Origin: JAFDVL01 sp043736395 | Lineage (GTDB): Bacteria > Acidobacteriota > Blastocatellia > RBC074 | Assembly (NCBI GenBank): GCA_043736395.1 | Contig: JAYTCQ010000246.1 | Location: forward strand, 1-50,161 | Length of the DNA stretch: 50,161 nucleotides | Direction: 5' to 3' | In this document: one piece after another, positions 16,290 through 24,640 of the stretch | Numbering within the stretch: the stretch's first letter is position 1 | Layout of the letters: each line of letters starts with the position of its first letter | The notes under the pieces: model-generated | Told to the model about the DNA's origin: nothing | Seen by the model: only the letters and a program-made list of their open reading frames with translations | Databases searched by the model: none | Translations under genes and position numbers: made by a program

Positions 16290-18197
16290 TTACTTGCGCT
16301 TCACCGAGATCCCGTGTCCACGCGGATATAATCCCGGCAAACTCACAGGTAATTTCCCGGCAATTTCAATTTCTCCGAGAATAGCTTTTGCAGCGGCGCG
16401 TTGGCTGAAAGGAAAAGGGCTGTATGCCGCAAGATAATTTTTGGCAGTTGGCAGTGCAGTCAATAAATATGGATTCCCAAATGAAATCACAATTAATGGT
16501 AAATCACGTTTGAGAAGTTCTTCGGACAGACGTGTTCCCATCGGAGGCAGGCTGACGCTGCCTTTACCGCTTCTGGCGCGGACGAGACTGGCAAAAATTA
16601 CGGCGTCGAATTTTTCTTTTTCCAGACGCGTGAATAATTTTTGCAAGTCGGCTTCGGTCGTACGAAAATCTAACGTCACGTTCTCCAAATTAACTTTGCG
16701 GTTGCGAAGCTCCGTTGTAAAAACTTGCGAATTGAACACGCCGTCATCATCTGCAAACGTAATGTTCAAGACCCGTGCATTGCTTTTGAGCGGTAACAAT
16801 TTTTTCTCATCGCGCACTAATGTCATCGAATGATCGGCGATGTCCTGCGCTACGATGTGGCAGCCTGGGCTGGACACGATGCGGTCAACTTCATCCAGAT
16901 CAACTGTACTTTTTTCGTGCAAACTGAGCGCAGCTTTCGCCCTCAGAATGCGTTCCACTGAAAAATTAATTCGTTCTTCGGAGATTTCTTTTTTCGTGAC
17001 AGCAGCCTTGATGCCTTTGATGGCAGCGTCAATGTCAGGCGATTTTTCAATGACATCGACACCCGCCTTGATCGCTTCAATCGCCGCTGTAGCCGCATCG
17101 TAACGCGCCGCAATCCCGGCCATATTCATCGCATCCGTCACAATCAATCCATTGAATTTCAATTCATCCCGCAAAATCCCTGTCAGGATTTTATTGGACA
17201 GTGTCGCGGGCTTCGTGACCTTCAATGCATTCGCTTCCGTTTGCGAAGTGAATTCTGCGGAGGCTTTTTCACCTGCGCTTAACGTGCGAACATTCGCTGC
17301 ATTTTCCGTTTCAATTTGCGGCAAAGAAATATGCGCGGACATCACCGCACCAACTCTCACACCTTCTTCATTCTTTTTTCGATCCGTGCCAATCAAGACG
17401 CGAAACGGGACAAGTTCGATTTTGGACAGAGCATCTTTGCTAACATCAACTACCGGCAAGCCGATGTGAGAATCCGTCGCTGTATTGCCGTGACCCGGAA
17501 AATGTTTGATACATGTGAATGCGCCTTCAGTGGTTGCGCCGTTGATAAAAGCCGCTGCAAAATCCGTCACAATTTTCGGGTCTTCGCTGTAGGAACGAAC
17601 GTTAATAACCGGATTCTCGGGATTATTGTTTACGTCTACGACCGGAGCGAACAGCCAATTGATGCCGATGGCGCGGGCTTCGCGGGCCGTACACATACCT
17701 TGATTCATTGCGTATTTCGGTTCGCCGGTCGCAGCCACAGCCATATTCGGCGGCCACCACTGCGTTTCGTTCAGGCGCATCCCCAAGCCCATTTCAAGAT
17801 CAGCCGCGACCAACAATGGCAGCGCTGAAAGTTCCTGCAAGCGATTCGTCAAGACCGCCGTCGCCCAAACATCGGAGCGAAACCACAGCACTCCGCCGAC
17901 CTTGTTATCTTTGATTTGATGTTCGAGCTGCTTATAAATTTCAGTTTCGCGATTCATAAAAATCGCGTTGCCATCCGCCATAAACATTTGCCCGATTTTT
18001 TCATCAAGCGTCAGTTTTTTGAGCGTGTCTTTTACCCACTTCGTTTCATCTTTGGTTAGTTCGCGATTGGTCGGCAGATACGCTGAAGGCTGCGCGAAAA
18101 TAGTTGGCGGAAAAAACAACGTCAGGGTCAGCAGAACGACCAATAATCGCGAGACAACTGAACCTCTAAAATCTTTTTGTACTGTTACAAATTTCAT
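16290..18197 (-). CDS. GH3 family beta-N-acetylglucosaminidase-like enzyme, exported
   Basis: The 635-residue protein has an N-terminal hydrophobic export segment (about residues 17-36, LLVVLLTLTLFFPPTIFAQ). A GH3 TIM barrel follows (about 60-400), with KHFPGHGNTATDSHIGLP (231-248) holding the NagZ-type acid/base Asp-His pair D242/H244, and VTDAMNM (353-359) with the likely nucleophile D355. A C-terminal alpha/beta domain follows (about 440-620). NagZ-type enzymes release N-acetylglucosamine from peptidoglycan or chitin fragments. The ATG overlaps the symporter stop by 4 nt (ATGA), so the symporter and hydrolase are made together, which suggests uptake of the released sugar. The export signal places it in the periplasm or outer face. 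Confidence 0.88.
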   Translation of the reverse strand: MKFVTVQKDFRGSVVSRLLVVLLTLTLFFPPTIFAQPSAYLPTNRELTKDETKWVKDTLKKLTLDEKIGQMFMADGNAIFMNRETEIYKQLEHQIKDNKVGGVLWFRSDVWATAVLTNRLQELSALPLLVAADLEMGLGMRLNETQWWPPNMAVAATGEPKYAMNQGMCTAREARAIGINWLFAPVVDVNNNPENPVINVRSYSEDPKIVTDFAAAFINGATTEGAFTCIKHFPGHGNTATDSHIGLPVVDVSKDALSKIELVPFRVLIGTDRKKNEEGVRVGAVMSAHISLPQIETENAANVRTLSAGEKASAEFTSQTEANALKVTKPATLSNKILTGILRDELKFNGLIVTDAMNMAGIAARYDAATAAIEAIKAGVDVIEKSPDIDAAIKGIKAAVTKKEISEERINFSVERILRAKAALSLHEKSTVDLDEVDRIVSSPGCHIVAQDIADHSMTLVRDEKKLLPLKSNARVLNITFADDDGVFNSQVFTTELRNRKVNLENVTLDFRTTEADLQKLFTRLEKEKFDAVIFASLVRARSGKGSVSLPPMGTRLSEELLKRDLPLIVISFGNPYLLTALPTAKNYLAAYSPFPFSQRAAAKAILGEIEIAGKLPVSLPGLYPRGHGISVKRK

Positions 18198-19735
18198 TGA
18201 ATAACTTCCTCCGCTTGACCGATTCTTTCTTTTTCACCTAATAAAATACTCGCCCCAACACCTGTCAAAAATGTTACTAACGAACCGATTACCACATACC
18301 ATTGCCACGAAACTGTCGTTCCGAATTTGATGTATAAAATCGTAGATGCCCCAACGATGATGCCGATAATTGCGGCTTTGGATTGCACGCGTTTCGTAAA
18401 TGTTCCTAAAAAGAAAATTCCTAAAATCACGCCATTCGTGAAGGATTGAATGTCCAAAACCTGATCCACCATGCTGCGCGATAAATAAAATGCAGCGAAC
18501 ATTCCCGTCGCGATTTGCACGACACCCCACATAAACGTGAACAGTTTTGACGCGGCGATGTAATGCGCATTGGACTTTTTATTGTTCGTCATCGGCACAT
18601 AAAAATCCGCCATCGTCGTCGCCGCTTGCGAATTCAACGAAGAAGTGAACGCCGCCGCCGCAATTGCCGCAATGACTAACCCGACTACGCCGGTGGGCAA
18701 ATGTGAAATAATAAAATGCGGAAAGACACGGTCAGCGCGCATTTTTCCATCTACTAAAAACGTAGTCATTTCGTTCGCCGCGTAGCCGTTATAAAAAACG
18801 TAAAGCATCACGCCAATGAATAAAAACAAAGCGAACTGCACGAAGACTACGACGCCGCTAACGAGCAAGGCTTTGCGCGCTTCTTTGGGCGAATCGCCGC
18901 ACAAATATCGCTGTACCATCAACTGATCTGTCCCGTGGGTCGCCGTTGTCAAAAACGCGCCACCGATTAAGCCCGACCAGAATGTATAACTTTTTGTGAT
19001 GCTCCAGGTGAAATCAAACAGGGTGAATTTATTGGCTGCGCTGCCAACACTAATGATTTCGTTCAAGCCTCCGGGAATTTTACCGAGTAAAATAAACGCC
19101 GCTACAATTGCGCCTATTAGATAAATTCCAAGCTGTGTGACATCCGTCCAAATCACGGCATCAATCCCGCCAAAGTACGAAAAAATAATGGTCGCGATTC
19201 CCATCACCAAAACCGAAATCATGATAATCGTAATCGTTGGATCAAGTGCTGGAAACCAGGCACGCGCAACATCTCCGCTTCCTGGCAACGCAAGAAGCAC
19301 CGCCGCCAAGACCAAGCCCGTCAAATAAAGCCGGAAGCCGTCGGCCACGCTGCGTGTAATCAAAAATAAAATCGAAGCCACACGACGGACACTGCTGCCG
19401 AATCGTTGTCCTAACAATTGATAGACCGTCAGCAATTCGCCGCGAAAATAAAGCGGCACAAAAATCAGCGTGACGGCTAAGCGTCCGATCAAATATCCCA
19501 TCACCAATTGCAGGAACGTAAAATTCCCCGTGAACGCAAAACCCGGAACGCTGACAAACGTTAAGCTGCTGGTTTCGGTGGAAACTACCGAAGCCATAAT
19601 CGCCCACCACGGTACGCGCTTTTCGCTAACGAAATAATCTTTCATCTCGCGTTTTTGTCGCCGCGAAAACCAGACACCGAATAAGACCGTGCCGATGAGA
19701 TAGGTAAATAGAATGATTAGATCAAGGGCTTTCAT
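18194..19735 (-). CDS. sodium:solute symporter (SSS family)
   Basis: The 513-residue protein has about 13 predicted membrane segments and the SSS family layout: FGVWFSRRQKREMKDYFVSEKRVPWWAIMASVVSTETSSLTFVSVPG near the N-terminus and AIAAAAFTSSLNSQAATTMADFY in the central Na+-site region. Family members take up sugars, amino acids, sialic acid and similar solutes with sodium. Coupling to a NagZ-like GH3 enzyme points to an amino-sugar or muropeptide sugar as substrate; that is inference. AAGAGGTT lies directly before the ATG. The 440-nt upstream region holds a structured leader, a tiny ORF and hairpins, so the operon is probably controlled at the RNA level. Confidence 0.93.
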   Translation of the reverse strand: MKALDLIILFTYLIGTVLFGVWFSRRQKREMKDYFVSEKRVPWWAIMASVVSTETSSLTFVSVPGFAFTGNFTFLQLVMGYLIGRLAVTLIFVPLYFRGELLTVYQLLGQRFGSSVRRVASILFLITRSVADGFRLYLTGLVLAAVLLALPGSGDVARAWFPALDPTITIIMISVLVMGIATIIFSYFGGIDAVIWTDVTQLGIYLIGAIVAAFILLGKIPGGLNEIISVGSAANKFTLFDFTWSITKSYTFWSGLIGGAFLTTATHGTDQLMVQRYLCGDSPKEARKALLVSGVVVFVQFALFLFIGVMLYVFYNGYAANEMTTFLVDGKMRADRVFPHFIISHLPTGVVGLVIAAIAAAAFTSSLNSQAATTMADFYVPMTNNKKSNAHYIAASKLFTFMWGVVQIATGMFAAFYLSRSMVDQVLDIQSFTNGVILGIFFLGTFTKRVQSKAAIIGIIVGASTILYIKFGTTVSWQWYVVIGSLVTFLTGVGASILLGEKERIGQAEEVIQ

Positions 19736-19806
19736 AACCTCTTTTTTACCTGCAAGATGGGAAAAGTGAAAGGGAAAACGAAGAGAAAACTGTTCACATA
19801 ACAGAT

Positions 19807-19841
19807 GAGCCTGCTAGTTATAATATAATGCTAGCAGGCTC
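19807..19841 (-). terminator. strong hairpin in the symporter leader, possible attenuator
   Basis: GAGCCTGCTAG (19807-19817) and CTAGCAGGCTC (19831-19841) form a perfect 11-bp stem with an AT-only 13-nt loop, and three more pairs can form beyond one mismatch. On the minus strand the downstream sequence is T-rich but has no immediate T-run, so the hairpin may be a weak terminator, an attenuator or an RNA-end stabiliser. Confidence 0.5.
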
Positions 19842-19865
19842 GTCTGGATTATTTATGCATCTGTG

Positions 19866-19928
19866 TCAGGAGACACAGTTAAGACGTTTCTGGAACGCCG
19901 GAATTGATACTATTAAATTGTTCGTCAT
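19866..19928 (-). CDS. 20-residue peptide ORF in the symporter leader
   Basis: A short frame begins with ATG at 19928, 12 nt after an almost ideal AAGGAGGT (19948-19941), and encodes 20 residues from MTNNLIV to LNCVS before TGA. The N-terminal half is hydrophobic (LIVSIPAF), followed by QKRLNC. The last codons lie in a 7-bp hairpin (CTGTGTC/GACACAG, 19861-19878). The ribosome-binding site overlaps the 3' arm of the leader's closing helix. It may be a regulatory leader peptide or a small secreted or modified peptide. I do not recognise a family. Confidence 0.45.
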   Translation of the reverse strand: MTNNLIVSIPAFQKRLNCVS

Positions 19929-19945
19929 TTTCTATGCAGCACCTC

Positions 19946-20036
19946 CTTGTTAGCGCCAGTTACATCCTGGGACTTTAAGCGGACCTCCACGGTTGCCGCT
20001 GACCGCAAATTTGATGATGCAATCAAAACTAACAAG
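19946..20036 (-). ncRNA. structured RNA leader, riboswitch-like four-way junction
   Basis: On the minus strand CTTGTTAG (20036-20029) pairs perfectly with CTAACAAG (19953-19946). Inside this closing helix lie three hairpins: TTTGAT/ATCAAA (20010-20027), GCGG/CCGC enclosing CGG-CAA-CCG (19979-20006), and CCAG/CTGG (19956-19970). The 3' closing strand runs directly into the AAGGAGGT of the peptide ORF, so helix formation could hide the ribosome-binding site. A weak promoter (TTGACC, 17 nt, TAACGT at 20068-20040) would start transcription at about the first helix. It matches no riboswitch class I can recall. Confidence 0.5.
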
Positions 20037-20178
20037 ATCACGTTACGCCTCATACGCAGGCAGGTCAAGTGGAATCTAAGCTCTAAAATAAGCCCTGACC
20101 TCACTTGATCTTTGTTGTTATGAATCAGTCATTTTCCCCTTTGAGTCACAAACTCTTTTTATCCCGCAATTCATTACA

Positions 20179-21111
20179 TCACCTGTCCGAAGGCTCATAC
20201 CCATTACGATAAAACGTCGAGATTTTACCAAGCTGCTTTGGTACTTTGACGTTGATTTTTAATTTATGGCGACGAACGGTTCCGCTGTCATCCGTAGGGT
20301 AAAAACCAATGACGTATTGATTGCGCAACATCAAAGCGATGCGGGCATAAATGTCAGCGACTTCGCCGTATTCGCCAGGGAAAAAAGTCAGTCCGCCGGA
20401 GGTTTCTGTGATGTGTGGCAATGAACCGCCCTGCCCCAAACCTATCGCATATAATTGCGCATCCGTTTCGCGGAGCGAATTGCGCAATTCTTTGAATGAA
20501 TAACGACTGCTATTTTCTTCGCCATCAGAAATAATGAGCAATGCTTTCTTTTCGTGACGCCCTTGCTTCACTTTTTCCAGCGCCATATAAATTCCATCGA
20601 ACAAAGCAGTACCGCCTTTCGGCTTAATAAAAACAGCCTTGTTGATAATATTTTCCGGTACCGAAGTGAAATCCTGAATCAGCTTGGAGCGGTTGCTGAA
20701 CGAGATCACAAAATATTCATCGAGAGGATGCGAATACTCAAACAGCCCTTTTAGTGCGTGAAAAGATTGCGTTGAGAGCGGATTCATCGAACCAGAAACA
20801 TCGTAAACAATCCCGAGCGTAAGTGGCGAATCCTGCGTAGAAAATAACGCAATATCCTGCTTCACTTTGTCGTCATAGACTTCAAAATCTTTTTTCTCGA
20901 GACCCGTCACAAAGCGGCGATTCTGATCACTGACCGTCACTGTCACACTGACCATATTGGTTTTGATGACGAATTTTTCTTCCTTTTTTTGAGATGGCGG
21001 CGGCAGGGATTCCTGAGGTTTTTCTTTGATGGGAGGTTGCGTTTGAGAAGCAGTCGGCAGGCTGTAAACAACCATCACAAAAGTCAGCGCGATGAATAAA
21101 ATTCGTGTCAT
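20179..21111 (-). CDS. secreted VWFA-domain protein, Acidobacteria-type
   Basis: The 310-residue protein has a signal peptide (MTRILFIALTFVMVVYSLPTAS), a Pro/Gln/Lys-rich spacer (23-45) and then VTVSDQNRRFVTGLEKKDFEVYDD, the segment that precedes the VWA fold in the VWFA-related family expanded in Acidobacteria. The MIDAS motif DVSGS is at 104-108, with later metal-site contacts in GGTALFDGIY and IISDGEENSS. The C-terminal RNQYVIGFYP is also typical. It probably binds protein or surface ligands outside the cytoplasm. The family has no settled function. It lies upstream of the symporter leader on the same strand but is separated by 440 nt. Confidence 0.88.
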   Translation of the reverse strand: MTRILFIALTFVMVVYSLPTASQTQPPIKEKPQESLPPPSQKKEEKFVIKTNMVSVTVTVSDQNRRFVTGLEKKDFEVYDDKVKQDIALFSTQDSPLTLGIVYDVSGSMNPLSTQSFHALKGLFEYSHPLDEYFVISFSNRSKLIQDFTSVPENIINKAVFIKPKGGTALFDGIYMALEKVKQGRHEKKALLIISDGEENSSRYSFKELRNSLRETDAQLYAIGLGQGGSLPHITETSGGLTFFPGEYGEVADIYARIALMLRNQYVIGFYPTDDSGTVRRHKLKINVKVPKQLGKISTFYRNGYEPSDR

Positions 21112-21143
21112 ATTGCCTCCTCACCGACTAAAAATTGTTGCGG

Positions 21144-21764
21144 TTATTTTGGGAAAAATAAATTCATCCCTGTTTGCGAAATGAAATCTTTTTCCCGATA
21201 TTTCCTATGACAATCAATACACTTAACAGAATGCGTTGGAGTAGCCTTGGTTTTATCCGCGAAAGATAGTTGTTTAAATTCCTGCCAATTCGTCACGTCA
21301 TATAACCTATAATCCCACGAGTCTTCTTTGTTTCCGGTCTTGATCTTTTTCATGACCGTGATGATTTTCACGCTATCTTCAGTTTGGTCTTCTTGTTTCT
21401 CTTTTACAATCACTGAACCTATTGAAAATTCTTTCTTTTCTTTAAGTGTGCTCAAGCTTTTCTGTGCGATGTCGTTAATATAATAAATAACTCCTGGAAC
21501 AGAATGAGGTGAAGCGTCAAATGTACGAAGCTCTATTGGAGTTCGTATGCTACATGCTTTACTCGCTTCCTTATCCATCACAATTGGCTTGAAATTAAGG
21601 CGATTCATCGTGCGATAAGATTTTACGTCTTCAACCTTTAATTTGCGTTTGAGCGATTTTTGCAACGATTTTTCTGATTGCTTTTCCTGACCAAACGAGG
21701 CTACCAGTAAAATTGTGAAGATTGAAATTACTGAAACTAACTTTTTCAATAAGGTTGTTTTCAT
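21144..21764 (-). CDS. cytochrome P460-like secreted haem protein
   Basis: From ATG at 21764 the product is 206 residues with a signal peptide (MKTTLLKKLVSVISIFTILLVASFGQ). I prefer this start to the one 14 codons upstream, because the signal sequence begins here and the frame then lies 17 nt after the upstream stop. The mature chain has YRTMNRLNFKPIVMD, VPGVIYYINDIAQKS and a C-terminal CIDCH (182-186), a c-type haem-binding motif, followed by a short tail. This layout resembles cytochrome P460 family proteins, which carry one haem near the C-terminus and oxidise hydroxylamine in some bacteria. The family call is tentative; the haem motif is clear. Confidence 0.6.
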   Translation of the reverse strand: MKTTLLKKLVSVISIFTILLVASFGQEKQSEKSLQKSLKRKLKVEDVKSYRTMNRLNFKPIVMDKEASKACSIRTPIELRTFDASPHSVPGVIYYINDIAQKSLSTLKEKKEFSIGSVIVKEKQEDQTEDSVKIITVMKKIKTGNKEDSWDYRLYDVTNWQEFKQLSFADKTKATPTHSVKCIDCHRKYREKDFISQTGMNLFFPK

Positions 21765-21781
21765 AAATATCAGCACAGTCC

Positions 21782-22270
21782 TTATTTCAATTCGCCCAAT
21801 AGACACGCTATCAAACCTTGCAAATCCTGAAAGAGAAATTCTGTGAATCGCCCTTTAATTATTGGTCTCTCTAATCCTTGCCCTTCACCGTAAAACCAAA
21901 CTTCAGGGTCTTCGCAATTTACAGGTAGGTCAAACCACGCCGCCAGATAACCTTGATGCGAAAAGAAGCTCAGGTAATATTCTGATAAAGTAAATACAAC
22001 GTTATTTTCGCGGAGCAATTCAGGTACGAGTTCAGTATTACTTTTCACATCCGTGATGAACCAATTGCATCCAACAAATACTTCCTCAAAATCTTTGCCC
22101 ATCCACAAAAGGTACTGTTTATAGGCAAGTGGTAAAGCAAAGCCAATCGTATTTTCCAAATCAACAATCTCACTATCACGGCAACCTTTCGGTTTTCCTT
22201 TTAGTTTTTCAGCAAATTGCCGATGATAATTTTTTATCTCTGCCAGATAATCAATTTGGTTTTCAGCCAC
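21782..22270 (-). CDS. SUKH (SMI1/KNR4) domain protein
   Basis: The 162-residue protein shows the SUKH pattern: CRDSEIVDLENTIGFALPLAYKQYLLWMG near the N-terminus, then a beta-rich core and FTEFLFQDLQGLIACLL at the end. The family includes many immunity proteins against polymorphic toxins as well as single housekeeping members. No polymorphic toxin gene lies beside it, so an immunity role is only a possibility. It ends 17 nt before the P460-like gene and probably shares its transcript. There is no signal peptide, so it is cytoplasmic. Confidence 0.8.
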   Translation of the reverse strand: MAENQIDYLAEIKNYHRQFAEKLKGKPKGCRDSEIVDLENTIGFALPLAYKQYLLWMGKDFEEVFVGCNWFITDVKSNTELVPELLRENNVVFTLSEYYLSFFSHQGYLAAWFDLPVNCEDPEVWFYGEGQGLERPIIKGRFTEFLFQDLQGLIACLLGELK

Positions 22271-22303
22271 AACTTGATCTCTCTTTTTTAGGTTGAAGAA
22301 ATA

Positions 22304-23395
22304 TTATTTTACTTCGCCCACTTCCGGTTTTTTCTTATTACGAATCCACTGCAACAATTCATCAAACGCCGATCCTGTCTGCGCCGGACTAAATGTGCAA
22401 TGCCCGTTCGCGACGACAAATTTTGCAACGAATAAATCCTGTGTGCCTGCCAGCTTCGCCGTGGATTCGTGATCCAGCACGTCTGCCGCTGTAATCAATT
22501 GATCGTAGGTCGTGTGGATCGTCAGCACCGGATCAGCGATGCGTCCCGTAGGCGAATAATGTTGACGCAGATATTCACGCGCTTTAGCATCGGCGGTGTA
22601 GCGTTTGACGCCGCGATTGAGGGCTACGTCGTCTTCAAACCCGCCATAAATTGTGTTGCGATTGTCGAACGGATTGCCGCCGGTGCGTTGCTGTAATTCA
22701 GCATTAATTTTGTAAAAGAAATCGAGCACGCCCATCACTTCAAGCGGAGTTTTCAAGCTAAAGCGTTTGGCAAACATCGCAGCTTTTGCCGGATCCGCCT
22801 GCATCGCATTTTTTACTTTTGTCGTATCAAGCTTGGCGTCGGGAGCGACTTTGCCTACATCGCCGATGGTGCCCGGGAAGTAAAATTCGAACGTCACCAA
22901 CATATCGAAAATACGCCGCTGAAATCCATTGATCGTCGCATTCAACGGCCCGCACATCGGCAACGCTCCGTCGTAGACTTCAGGATATTTTTCAATCGTC
23001 GCCACCGTAATCACTCCGCCCATCGAATGCCCCAACACAATGCTTTCGCCGGGCTGCCCATATTTTTTGACGAAGTATTTGCGCAACGATTCCGTGTCTT
23101 CGACCCCCTCTTTCACCGCCCAACCCTGCGTGCTGTACGCCGATTGCGCGACGGCAAATCCTCGCTTAATAAATTCATCGCGCACCGGATTTGGCTTCGG
23201 ATCAGCGACATTGTTTTTGGTGCCAACCGTTTCGTAGCCGTGACAGTACATCACCAAGCCTTTATTCCAATTCGCGGGAACTTCAATGCGAAAAGGCGCG
23301 CCGTTGATTTCTCCGGTTTCTATTTTGGAATTTTGGGCGAAGGCTGTGAGCGAAAAACAGAGTAACAGCAAAGCAACGAGCGAAGATTTCTTCAT
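22304..23395 (-). CDS. secreted alpha/beta hydrolase
   Basis: From ATG at 23395 the product is 363 residues with a signal peptide (MKKSSLVALLLLCFSLTAFAQ). The frame stays open upstream to 23770, but that part is antisense to another gene, and the signal peptide and AGGTAGGA fix the start here. The fold shows GLVMYCHGYE (oxyanion region), the nucleophile elbow GHSMGG with S124, and a late TIHTTYDQLI (acid) and ANGHCTF (histidine). It is probably an esterase or peptidase-like hydrolase in the periplasm; the substrate is unknown. The start diverges from the orphan antitoxin gene with 139 nt between. Confidence 0.85.
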   Translation of the reverse strand: MKKSSLVALLLLCFSLTAFAQNSKIETGEINGAPFRIEVPANWNKGLVMYCHGYETVGTKNNVADPKPNPVRDEFIKRGFAVAQSAYSTQGWAVKEGVEDTESLRKYFVKKYGQPGESIVLGHSMGGVITVATIEKYPEVYDGALPMCGPLNATINGFQRRIFDMLVTFEFYFPGTIGDVGKVAPDAKLDTTKVKNAMQADPAKAAMFAKRFSLKTPLEVMGVLDFFYKINAELQQRTGGNPFDNRNTIYGGFEDDVALNRGVKRYTADAKAREYLRQHYSPTGRIADPVLTIHTTYDQLITAADVLDHESTAKLAGTQDLFVAKFVVANGHCTFSPAQTGSAFDELLQWIRNKKKPEVGEVK

Positions 23396-23534
23396 CACAA
23401 TCCTACCTTTGGTAATATTTAAAATTGCGAATTCGAACTGCTTGAGAAAGGCGATCATACCGCAGAGAGAACTATTAATGCGAGTAACGCGATTCTCGGC
23501 TAGAATGTCCAATGATTTGAGAGGAGAAATTATC

Positions 23535-23810
23535 ATGCCAGTACTAGAAAAAATTATTGCTGAAGTCAAAGCCTTACAACCTGCTGAACAACAACAACTG
23601 CGCGAAATTTTAGATAGAGAGTCCAGACATTTTGATACTGTAAAAAGAATAAATGAGTTAGCTCTTGAACAAGGAACGAAGCCGCTAAACTTTGACGAAA
23701 TGTTAGGCGACTTTTGGCCGGAGGATGAAAGCACCGATGAGTTTCTCGCTACATTTCGAGAATGGCGCAATGAAGGTGGTCATCTTAGAAGCTTGATTCC
23801 AATCGCTTGA
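23535..23810 (+). CDS. VapB-like orphan antitoxin
   Basis: The 91-residue protein starts at ATG 23535 after GAGAGGAGAAA. The frame is open further upstream, but that region lies inside the divergent hydrolase. The first part (MPVLEKIIAEVKALQPAEQQQLREIL) is a helical pair seen in many small antitoxins. The end (FWPEDESTDEFLATFREWRNEGG) matches the tail that binds PIN-type toxins in VapB-like proteins. No toxin gene follows: the next gene is convergent and overlaps the last 31 nt. It is therefore probably an orphan left after loss of its PIN toxin, or acts with a distant one. Confidence 0.6.
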   Translation: MPVLEKIIAEVKALQPAEQQQLREILDRESRHFDTVKRINELALEQGTKPLNFDEMLGDFWPEDESTDEFLATFREWRNEGGHLRSLIPIA

Positions 23811-24448
23811 ATTCGATCCGATTCATACACATTCACACCTTCAATTTCCGCCTTCGCAATTTCAATCATCGCCGCTGCAACCGTACGCGCTTCAATCGCA
23901 CGATATTTGCGCAAGCCTCCAATCAGAAAAAATGATAGGGCTTTGGCGAATGGTTCAGCGAGGCGTTCGGCTAAGCGAAACTCTGCGCGTTCGCCGAGCA
24001 ATAATGACGGGCGGAAAATGCTCACGCTCGCAAAATTCAACCCGGAGACGGCGGCTTCGATTTCGCCTTTGACGCGGCTGTAAAAGACGGAAGATTTCAC
24101 ATCGGCTCCGAGCGAAGACACCAGCAAAAATTGTTTCGCTCCGTTGTTGGCGGCAAGTTTCGCGGCTTCGTGCGCGTAGGTGAAATCTACTTTGCGAAAG
24201 GCTTCCTGCGAACCGGCTTTTTTAATCGTAGTGCCGAGGCAACAAAATACATCATCGGCTTTCAGCACATTCGCGTGTTCGGATAAACCATCAAAATTGA
24301 CTTCGTGCTGCGTGAGTTTGGGATGGTTTTTCGGCAGTCTTTTGCGGACAAGCACGATGACTTGATCGTAGGCTTCGTCGCGCAAAAGTAAATCCAGGCA
24401 ATGACCGCCGATCAGGCCGCTGGCTCCGAGTAATAAAGCTGTTCGCAT
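23780..24448 (-). CDS. NAD(P)-binding Rossmann protein, HTATIP2/YbjT-like
   Basis: The 222-residue protein has an N-terminal dinucleotide-binding motif ALLLGASGLIGGHCLDLLL, then FCCLGTTIKKAGSQEAFRKVDFTY and LLVSSLGADVKSSVFYSRVKGEIEAAV. The YxxxK pattern (YSRVK) is that of extended SDR-like and HTATIP2/TIP30-type proteins. It is probably a cytoplasmic reductase or regulator with an unassigned substrate. Its 3' end overlaps the orphan antitoxin gene tail to tail by 31 nt. Confidence 0.82.
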   Translation of the reverse strand: MRTALLLGASGLIGGHCLDLLLRDEAYDQVIVLVRKRLPKNHPKLTQHEVNFDGLSEHANVLKADDVFCCLGTTIKKAGSQEAFRKVDFTYAHEAAKLAANNGAKQFLLVSSLGADVKSSVFYSRVKGEIEAAVSGLNFASVSIFRPSLLLGERAEFRLAERLAEPFAKALSFFLIGGLRKYRAIEARTVAAAMIEIAKAEIEGVNVYESDRIQAIGIKLLR

Positions 24449-24462
24449 AATTAAATCCTCAC

Positions 24463-24577
24463 GGGGAACGCCCGCATCCTGCGGGCTGCGCTGGAGCGTA
24501 AGCGACGGCGCAAATTCACAGTCGCCAATCGGGAAGCTTCGCAGACTCGCTTCGGCACGCAGGATGCGTGCGCTCCC
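24463..24577. repeat. nested palindromic repeat element
   Basis: Arms at 24463-24486 and 24555-24577 are inverted repeats (about 19 of 23 positions), and each arm is itself palindromic (GCACGC-ATC-CTGCGTGC type). The element occupies the 190-nt gap between the divergent Rossmann and oligopeptidase genes, so it lies in both promoters' territory. No gene is visible inside it. Confidence 0.65.
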
Positions 24578-24640
24578 AGTAGTTTAGTTTCTCTCAAAAT
24601 CAATGTAAGCTACATCATTATTTTTACTGCGAGATTGATT

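Noticed and set aside
19979..20006. Possible SAM-I or SAM-IV riboswitch, because CGGCAACC occurs in the leader
   Set aside because: The rest of the SAM cores and their helix arrangement do not fit, and the downstream genes are not in methionine metabolism.
23396..23770. N-terminal extension of the alpha/beta hydrolase
   Set aside because: It is antisense to the orphan antitoxin gene, and the signal peptide with ribosome-binding site begins at 23395.
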